Position numbers and translations under genes: made by a program. The notes under the pieces are model-generated. The model was given only the letters and a program-made list of their open reading frames with translations, was not told the DNA's origin and searched no databases. A stretch of 64,000 nt of DNA, taken from contig JADKBO010000036.1 in the NCBI GenBank assembly GCA_016715105.1, forward strand, positions 13,689 through 77,688, written 5' to 3'. This DNA is from Saprospiraceae bacterium. GTDB lineage: Bacteria > Bacteroidota > Bacteroidia > Chitinophagales > Saprospiraceae. Positions 56,998 through 64,000 of this stretch are shown in pieces (positions within the stretch are counted from its first letter, which is position 1; each line of letters begins with the position of its first letter).

Positions 56998-59420
56998 ATG
57001 AATATTAAGAAAGGAGAGATTATTCAACATGTATTATGTGTTGTTGTCATTATACTTGTCAATACATTATTCTTTCTGCCACAATTCAGTGGTAAATTGA
57101 TCAACCAATCAGATATGACTCAAGCGGCTGGGGCAGCTCAAGAGTTGCATGAGTACAATAAGTCTCATGATGATGCTGCTTTGTGGTCCTCTATGTTTGG
57201 AGGAATGCCAGCTTATCAAATTTATACTGAAAACAACAAAGATTTATGGCCAACGGTACGAAATTTATTTAGTTTGTATGTGTCTGATCCAGCAGGTAGT
57301 TTTATCATGGGTATGTTGATGTTTTATGCTTGCATGATATTGTTGGGATTTCATCCTTTTTTGGGTTTGATGACTGCTATTGGCTTTGGGTTTGGAACCA
57401 ATAACATCATCTTATATGAGGCGGGACACATGACAAAGGTTTGGACGATTATGACCATGCCTTTCATCATTGGCGGTGCTTATTTAATAACAAAGCACAA
57501 GTATTTGATTGGTGCAGCTTTGGTTACATTTGGTTTAGCCCTCAATATAAACTCTGGACACCCTCAGATGACCTATTATCTGGCTTTGACTTGTATTCCT
57601 TTAATCATTTTAGAAATTTATAAGGCTATAAAAAGCGGAGATTTTGCACATTTGGCCAAATCTGCTGGAATTTTAGTTGTAGGCGCAGCTTTGGCGATTG
57701 GAGCAAATGCAACCAACTTATTTACGACCTATGAATATGCTAAGGACACCATGAGAGGGGCGCCAATCTTGGAGGCATCTTCAGCAGCAGAAGTTTCAAC
57801 TTCCAAAAAAGAAGGTGATGGATTGGAATGGGAGTACGCCATGCAATGGAGTAATGGTGCGAAAGATGTATTTTCTGGCCTAATTCCAGATTTCGTTGGC
57901 GGTGGAAGTGGAAGATGGGTTGCCAGAGACTCTTATCTTGCTCAAAAAGTTGGAATGCGAAAAGAAATGCAAGCACCAACTTACTGGGGAGACTTACCTT
58001 TTACAAGTGGACCTATTTATTTAGGTGCAACTTTACTTTTTCTTTTTTGTTTTCAGCGCTGATCGTAAAAGGAAGTACAAAATGGTGGCTGGTCAGTGCA
58101 GTCTTGATCACTGTATTTTTATCAATGGGCAAAAATTTTGAATTATTCAACAGAATACTTTTCAATTATTTTCCAATGTTTAATAAGTTCAGAACACCAA
58201 ATTCAGTGCTGTCTATAACCATTTTATTTTTGCCATTCTTGGCTGCATTTGGTTTGAAAGAAATTGATGAGGCAGGCAAGGAAAAAACAAAATACATCAA
58301 ACCCCTTTTAATTTCTGCTGGAATTTTGGGTGGTTTTTGCCTTTTGATGGCATTGATAGGCACTTCATTGTTCAGTTTTTCAGGAAATGCAGATGCCAAT
58401 TACCAACAAATCATCGACATTTTGGAAGAACAAAGAAGAATTCTTTTCCGTAATTCTTCTTTCAGAAGTTTCTTATTTATTGCCTTGGTTGCTGGTATCC
58501 TCTGGTTCTATTTAAAATCAAAGCTCAAAAAAGAGTATGTTTTTATATTATTGACAGTTGTAGTTTTGGCAGACTTGTTTGGTGTGGGAAAGACATACAT
58601 GCCAGAAGCCGTATTTTTAAATAAATCTGAGAGAATGGCTTTTACCAAACCTAGACCAGTAGATGAGCAAATATTACAAGATCAAAGTTTAGGATATAGG
58701 GTTTATGATGGAATTTCAGATCCTTTTCAATCTACAACTGCTTCTTACTTCCACCGATCAGTAGGGGGATATCATGCTGCCAAGCTGCAACGATATCAGG
58801 ATATGATCGTCAATCATTTGTCCAAAGGTAATCAGAAGGCATTTGACATGCTGAATACTAAGTACTTCATCAGCATGGGGCCAAATGAACAGCCAATCGT
58901 TCAGGTAAATCCTGGGGCTTTGGGTACTGCGTGGTATGTGAAATCAGTGAAAATGGTGGATACCAATAATCAAGAAATTGACGCGCTCAATGAAATAAAT
59001 CCTGCAAATACCGCTGTTGTCCATAAAGATTTTGCAAGTTTAGTTTCTAATGCTTTGGACACCACAATGCAGGGTAGCGTGAAAATGACTGCCTTTAGTC
59101 CCAATAAAATCGAATATGAATCAACCTCAGATAAAGATGGAATGGTTGTCTTTTCTGAAATATGGTATGGGCCAGATAAAGGATGGCAAGCATACATTGA
59201 CGGAAAAGCTGTTCCGCATTTCAGGGCAAATTATATTTTAAGAGCAATGAATGTACCGGCAGGATCCCATAAAATCATGTTTGAGTTTAAGCCAAAGGCT
59301 TATTTTGCTGGTCAAAATATTGCCTTGATTTGTTCATTGCTCATCATTTTGTCATTTATTGGTGTGATTGGAAAAGCAAAGTGGGATTACTTTGTGAAGG
59401 GAAAAGAAAGCCTTAGTTAA
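56998..59420 (+). CDS. YfhO-like membrane protein, split by frameshift
   Basis: About 807 residues when joined, with some 12 to 14 transmembrane helices and a C-terminal soluble domain. It belongs to the YfhO family of glycosyltransferase-like membrane proteins (GT-C fold); typical features are FFLPQFSGKLINQSDMTQA after the first helix, GSFIMGMLMFYACMILLGF, and the C-terminal PVDEQILQDQSLGYRVYDG. The break is in the run of six T at 58043-58048: adding one T gives FLFSALIVKGSTKWW. It may add a sugar to a membrane-bound acceptor. Its stop overlaps the stop of the convergent GT2 gene. Confidence 0.85.
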
Positions 59421-60172
59421 CGGCGGCTCATTTTTTTGAATACTGATTTCTGCGCGATTATCAGGTGAGCAAGTATGGTTTTGAGTAGACCATAATGACG
59501 CACATAAAGTTTGAATCTTTCATTCATGGCTTTTTTCCAATGTGCAGAGCTTGTGCCTCCAGCCAAAAACTTCGATATTGGGAAGTCCAATTTTTTATAT
59601 GATTTACTGGCACTCATAGCTTCGATCATCCAGTCCAGGTCAGCGACAATTTTATAGTCATCTTCTTGGAAAGGACTTGTAATTTTCCGCTTAACAATAA
59701 AAGACTGGTGTGAGATATTTGAACCATAAAGAAAAGTATTTTTATTGATGACTTTAGGGAGAGGTCTATTGGTGAGGACTGTCCGCAAACCTAAATGACT
59801 TCCCTTTTCATCGATAAACATGCATTCGCCATACAGTATGTCTTCTCCATTTGAGGCTTCAAAAACCTTTTGAATCGTTTCATTATCGTACAATTGATCT
59901 CCTCCGTTTATAAATAATACATAGTCACCTGTAGCCAACGATAAACCTTTGTTCATTGCATTGTAGATTCCTTTATCACGCTCACTTACCAAAATGGAGA
60001 TTTTGGAAATATAGCTGTTTAAAACATCCAAAGTGCCATCTGTTGAAGCTCCATCAATGACAATGTATTGTATTTCTTTATAGGACTGATTAGCAACGCT
60101 TTGTAAAGTCAGCGAAATGTCGGAAACTCTATTGTAGCATATAGTGATGATAGAGATGGTTGGTTGGCTCAT
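59417..60172 (-). CDS. Glycosyltransferase family 2
   Basis: A 251-residue enzyme starting at ATG 60172 (MSQPTISIITICYNRVSDIS). The GT-A core shows IVIDGASTDGTLDVLNSY and NKGLSLATGDYVLFINGGDQ, where the DxD-like acidic motif is replaced by NGGDQ, as in related sugar transferases. C-terminal segment HQSFIVKRK is usual. Probably adds one sugar in surface polysaccharide synthesis. Its start overlaps the stop of the upstream GT gene (ATGA). Confidence 0.88.
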   Translation of the reverse strand: MSQPTISIITICYNRVSDISLTLQSVANQSYKEIQYIVIDGASTDGTLDVLNSYISKISILVSERDKGIYNAMNKGLSLATGDYVLFINGGDQLYDNETIQKVFEASNGEDILYGECMFIDEKGSHLGLRTVLTNRPLPKVINKNTFLYGSNISHQSFIVKRKITSPFQEDDYKIVADLDWMIEAMSASKSYKKLDFPISKFLAGGTSSAHWKKAMNERFKLYVRHYGLLKTILAHLIIAQKSVFKKMSRR

Positions 60173-61297
60173 ATTTTCGGGGTGTCTATGGCCAATTCTA
60201 CAATAAGATGATGCCATTGACCTGCATGCTTTTGCCAGCTAAATTTAGCTGCTTGTGAAAGACCTTTCTTGATTTGCAAATTTCGCATGTTTTCATTGGC
60301 AAACATAGATTCAATAGAAGCCTAAATCCATATCAGAGGATGAACGTGGATAAATTCCTGCATCACCTGCTACTTCTGGAAATGAACTGATAGGGTATAA
60401 AATTACTGGACATTCATTTCCATGGCTTCCAGGACGGGTATCCCAAATCCCTCATATAAAGAAGGAAAACAAATACTTTTGCTTTTTTATAGACATGGGG
60501 CAAGTCTTCATCCGTTACTGTCATTTGATGTGTGATATTCAGACATTTGTATTCTTCAAGAAACGCAATTTCTGTAGTAGTAAATGATCCGCCTCCAACA
60601 CAAACAATTTCAAATTTAATTTCTGAATTGTTTAATAATGAACATGCTTTGATAAATTGTTCCCAATTTTTATATCGTTTTCTTGTACCAACATAAAGAA
60701 TATAATTCTCAGGGAGTATTAAATTTGAATTTCCTGTTGATTTCAAAGGAATTTGCCAAGTGAATCACAACTATTTTTTCTGGATCGATTTCAGGATACA
60801 GCGAAAGGATGTCATTTTTTGTGCTTTGAGAAATAGCAACAATTTTGGTAGCAAGGCTCAGCAGTAATTTTTTATTTCCTACAGTTTTATCAGATGAAGC
60901 AAAATATTGTGGAAACAACTCGTGAATCATGTCAAACACAGGAAGAATAAATGGTTTATTACCCAAGGCTGGCAAAAAATAAGGATCAAAATAAGTTGGC
61001 ACAAAAACATCAAATGACATATTCTTCAATCTCAGCTTCGTGGTTTGTTTGTTTAAAATTGGCAAAAAATTATTGAAAAACTTTGACTTATATTTAAAGT
61101 TCCAGCCTGAAAAGAAACCTTTGCTCAATCCAATTTCTTTAAGGTGAGTATTGTCATTAATTCCAACACAGAGCTTAATCTCAATGTCTTCAAACATTTT
61201 CAATTTTGTGATCAATTCTGCAAATAGTCTGGAAACCCACCTTGCATTTGCATCGAAAATGCTTGATAGTCAAATAAAACTCTTATTTTTTATCCAA
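60169..61297 (-). CDS. GT4-like glycosyltransferase with several frameshifts
   Basis: Protein reconstructed across at least six indels at about 61286, 61236, 60745, 60464, 60408 and 60316. It reads IRVLFDYQAFSMQMQGGVSR at the N-terminus, IVAISQSTKNDIL in the middle, ILYVGTRKRYKNWEQFIKA, VFPSLYEGFGIPVLEAME with the EGFGIPVLE motif of GT4 donors, and SSFPEVAGDAGIYPRSS, ending GQWHHLIVELA. It would be about 375 residues, the usual size. Start is uncertain (TTG at 61297 is one choice). The many indels suggest poor sequence here rather than decay, but both remain possible. Confidence 0.7.
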
Positions 61298-61459
61298 TGT
61301 AATTTTTTCAACCTAATTAATGAGATGCCCAAAAGGTAATTAAATATTATTATAGGTATTATGTGTTGATCGTTACAGAAGGAAAATTTATTAGCTACAC
61401 AATCAATGATTATTTCATTTTGCAGATAAATATTATGTATAATCTTTAGAGCCGTAACT

Positions 61460-61467
61460 TATCTTTG
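61460..61467 (+). promoter_or_regulatory. -7 promoter element upstream of a glycosyltransferase
   Basis: TATCTTTG matches TAnnTTTG; it lies 64 bases before the ATG at 61532. Confidence 0.35.
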
Positions 61468-61531
61468 ACGAACTAAGCTCTACGGTTGCATGTATAATGC
61501 AGGTAGTTGAGTTTAAGCAAGAATAAATATC

Positions 61532-62385
61532 ATGAGTAATATGTCTGAACCAAAAAACAGGAAGCATCCTATATTGTTTATAGTATTCAATCGACCAGAA
61601 ACAACAAAACGGGTTTTTGAAATGATTAGTAAGTACCAGCCAGAAAGGCTATACATCAGTGCGGATGGTCCAAGGGCAAACAATAGTTATGATACAGTAA
61701 AGACTGAGGAGGTAAAAGATATCTTTCATAAAATTAGTTGGGAATGCGAAGTGTTTTATAATTATTCGGTGCAAAATCAAGGTTGTAAATTGGGATGTCA
61801 TAATGCCATTTCCCTGGTTTTTTTAGTCATGAAGAAGCTGGCATCATTCTGGAAGATGATTGCTTACCATCTTTAAAGTTTTTTGAATATTGCGACTATA
61901 TGCTTCCTCTTTATAGAGACACTGATATTTTTTGTATTGGAGGCTCTCTCATTTTAAGTGAAACACAGTTCACAACCACGAAAATGACAAAATATCCATT
62001 GATATGGGGCTGGGCAAGTTGGCGAGACAAATGGGAAAAATTTAGTTTTAAATTGCCACACTTTAAGGCTATGCAAATAACATATTTTAGTCAGCAAGAA
62101 AAAAATTATTGGAGAAACAAACATAAGGAAATCACTTACTTCCCAGATTTGATCAACACTTGGGATTATTATTGGTTGTTTTCGATATGGGCAAATGGAG
62201 GAAAGTGCCTCATACCTCCCATCAACCTAATCCAAAATATTGGTTTTGTAACAGGTGGGACTCATTTTAAGGCAGGTGAAAGTGATTATGAAATCAAAGC
62301 TCAAGAGGAATTGGATGTGGAAGCTGCCTATGTTCCTAGGCATAAGTTGTTTTCTGATTCGGGTCTTGATTTAATGATTTTTTAA
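61532..62385 (+). CDS. GT-A type glycosyltransferase, split by frameshift
   Basis: About 285 residues when joined. N-terminus KHPILFIVFNRPETTKRVF and YISADGPRANNS; then GCHNAISWFFSHEEAGIILE and DDCLPSLKFFEYCDYML, where EDD is the likely metal-binding motif. The break is at 61812-61814, where removing one C from CCC joins both parts. The frame ends at 62385, but after this stop the same frame continues (YFFWKGRYLRKTRITGWVY) to 62532, so the real C-terminus may be longer. Family is the sugar-nucleotide glycosyltransferases of surface glycans; substrate unknown. Confidence 0.75.
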
Positions 62386-62482
62386 TACTTTTTTTGGAAA
62401 GGCCGTTACTTAAGAAAGACAAGAATTACGGGTTGGGTTTATGAAATCAAAAGTGGTTTAATAGGTAAGAATTTTTCAAAAG

Positions 62483-63304
62483 TCAAATTGAAGAATTATT
62501 GGTTGTTATATAATTTCCTTTTAAATAGTTGAAGTCTTTCATTAATAGAGATTTTTTGGGAATAAAGAAATTGATAAAACCAGATATAATTGGCTTAGTA
62601 CAAATCCAAAAAATGAATTTATTCACTTTTTTGTCTGTGATCAAATGGATGCTTTTATTTGAATAAATGCGTTTATTATATTTTTCAGCAAGCTTTTGGA
62701 GTGATGGTTTGGAAAAAAGACTGATATGTTGTCCAATTTCAGGCATAACATACCACCAAGAAGTTGGTGTAATAACTGTACTTTCTGGTTGTAAAACAGT
62801 TGAAAAAAGAACAGAAGGAGCATAACTAAACATTTTCTCCAACTCGGTTATTGGATCTTCTAAATGTTCAAATACCTCAAAACTTGTAAGTAATTCAAAG
62901 GAATTGGTACCTGCATCTATTTCATCAAAGTGTTTTGCAAACAGGTTTTCACAGTATTTGTCTTGCCTATAAAAATCCAAATTTCTATCGCGGAGCATTC
63001 TGACTAAGAGTCCATATCCACCACCATAATCTATGAATTTACCTTTTTTGTCAAAAAGAAAATAAACAACATTGTGAACCACATTTTTCAACTCCTGGTT
63101 GCGTGTCACTAAACCTATATCCAAACTAGTGATGGCAGAGGAATAAGCCTCGTTCAACCAAAATGGGTCATCAGGTTGGATAAATTTGCAAACATTACAT
63201 TGATGATAGTCTACAGGATATTTATCCAGAACTGGAGCCGTAAATATTTTATTTGATGGGCTACCGCAGATTTTACAATGTATCATTTTTACATAATTAT
63301 CCAT
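62483..63304 (-). CDS. SAM-dependent methyltransferase with N-terminal zinc-binding domain
   Basis: A 273-residue protein. The N-terminus has paired cysteines (CKICGSPSNK and CNVCKFIQPDD) for a zinc ribbon as in sugar C-methyltransferases; the SAM site is GKFIDYGGGYGLLVRML and a later motif is ELLTSFEVFEHLEDP. Such enzymes methylate a sugar nucleotide or a glycan. Next to Gmd in the same direction, and overlapping the possible tail of the convergent glycosyltransferase. Confidence 0.85.
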   Translation of the reverse strand: MDNYVKMIHCKICGSPSNKIFTAPVLDKYPVDYHQCNVCKFIQPDDPFWLNEAYSSAITSLDIGLVTRNQELKNVVHNVVYFLFDKKGKFIDYGGGYGLLVRMLRDRNLDFYRQDKYCENLFAKHFDEIDAGTNSFELLTSFEVFEHLEDPITELEKMFSYAPSVLFSTVLQPESTVITPTSWWYVMPEIGQHISLFSKPSLQKLAEKYNKRIYSNKSIHLITDKKVNKFIFWICTKPIISGFINFFIPKKSLLMKDFNYLKGNYITTNNSSI

Positions 63305-63334
63305 GCGTATTTATTCTTAAAATCAAAATAATGC

Positions 63335-64000
63335 TTATTTGTTTTTTTCTTCTTCCTCAATGAGCGTATCCAACAAATCTTTTATTGTAAAATCATAATC
63401 CCATTTGAGCATCGCTTTTGTGTTTTCAGGTGATCCATAGATATCTGGAATTTCAGCAGGCCTGATCAATTTTTCATCCACAACTACCAATTCATGTGAT
63501 AAATTGTATCTATCAAACACATAATAAATTATTTCTCTCAAAGAAACAGATTGGCCCGAACAGACAAGGAAGTTACGGGCTTCATGATGTTGCAACATTT
63601 TAAACATGGCTTCCACATACTTTGGAGCATATCCAAAATCTCTTTTGATATCAATGTTTCCCACAGTTAAATTTTCCATTTTACCTTCGGAAATAAGGCG
63701 TGCGCTTCTTAATACTTTTTTAATAAAGAAAGATTCTGACCTCAAATAAGACTCATGATTGAATAAAATACCACATGAAATAAACAAACCATAACTTTCT
63801 CTATAATTGACGCATAACCAGTGAGCACTTGCTTTAGATATAGCATATGGGCTTTTTGGGTGGAAAATTGAGTCCTCCAATATGGGTAAATGATTGATAT
63901 CTCCAAACATTTCACTGCTACTTGCTTGATAGAATTTGATGGAAGGATCAATCAGTTTTATAGCTTCTAATAAATTTATAACAGAAATCGTATTGAAATG
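63335..64000 (-). CDS. gmd: GDP-mannose 4,6-dehydratase, partial
   Basis: The C-terminal 221 residues of an SDR-type dehydratase that makes GDP-4-keto-6-deoxy-mannose, precursor of GDP-fucose and others. The frame stays open to the right edge. ASSSEMFG carries the catalytic Ser/Glu and YAISKASAHWLCVNYRESYGL the YxxxK site; GILFNHES and RDFGYAPKYVEAM are diagnostic for Gmd. With the truncated fucosyltransferase it points to a fucose or rhamnose-like sugar in the glycan. Confidence 0.88.
   Translation of the reverse strand, partial: HFNTISVINLLEAIKLIDPSIKFYQASSSEMFGDINHLPILEDSIFHPKSPYAISKASAHWLCVNYRESYGLFISCGILFNHESYLRSESFFIKKVLRSARLISEGKMENLTVGNIDIKRDFGYAPKYVEAMFKMLQHHEARNFLVCSGQSVSLREIIYYVFDRYNLSHELVVVDEKLIRPAEIPDIYGSPENTKAMLKWDYDFTIKDLLDTLIEEEEKNK

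Overview
The window is about 64 kb of AT-rich chromosome from a member of the Bacteroidota, most likely Saprospiraceae-like. The evidence is a PorP/SprF-family protein, a protein with a gliding-type C-terminal sorting domain, a PVC-type cytochrome dehydrogenase, ECF sigma factors paired with TPR and CHAT proteins, a DUF4295 gene in the L28-L33 cluster, and promoters of the Bacteroidota form (TTG, 19-22 bases, TAnnTTTG). Shine-Dalgarno sequences are mostly absent. Genus and species cannot be told from the sequence alone.

Layout. 1-400: the end of a sodium/solute symporter. 0.5-8.2 kb: a glucuronate/xylan locus with a LacI regulator and, pointing away from it, kdgA, a hexuronate MFS transporter, GH67 alpha-glucuronidase, a broken SDR gene (probable mannonate oxidoreductase) and uxuA. 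Together they release glucuronic acid from xylan, import it and convert it to KDPG-pathway intermediates. 8.3-13.3 kb: an ECF42-type sigma factor with its YCII/DGPF partner, a small unknown protein, a HAD phosphatase, ddlA and porP. 13.3-14.9 kb: an AAA+ ATPase/PD-(D/E)XK protein preceded by a regular 52-bp array of inverted 9-mers. 14.9-22.7 kb: a cytochrome-containing dehydrogenase with a C-terminal sugar-binding-like domain, an ECF sigma factor with a TPR membrane protein, and a convergent TPR-CHAT protease-like protein. 22.9-29.9 kb: the arabinose operon (araB-araA-araD-galM) and a GH51 arabinofuranosidase. 30.3-50.6 kb: mostly housekeeping genes (MacB-like permease, queA, phhB, hpt, peptidase M28, mazG, DUF368 lipid carrier transporter, crotonase, DUF1080, ftsY, rpmB-rpmG-DUF4295, tRNA-Arg, ctp, zapA, rny, TraB family). 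50.8-64 kb: surface polysaccharide genes (epimerase, glycosyltransferases, methyltransferases, truncated fucosyltransferase, YfhO-like, Gmd) around an initiator tRNA and a secreted T9SS cargo protein.

Quality. Many genes at 2-20 kb and 51-62 kb are split by one-base indels, mostly in homopolymers, while 22.7-50.8 kb shows none. One of the split genes is ddlA, which is normally essential, so most of these look like sequencing errors. Split genes are therefore annotated here as single genes. Two defects cannot be explained by single indels: the internal deletion in the SDR gene at about 6.9 kb and the missing N-terminus of the fucosyltransferase at about 56.9 kb.

The strongest candidate for something undescribed is the 52-bp inverted-repeat array over the promoter of the AAA+ ATPase/nuclease gene (14718-14907). 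Next are a short orphan transcription unit with its own promoter and terminator (35482-35586) and the sigma/TPR/CHAT module.
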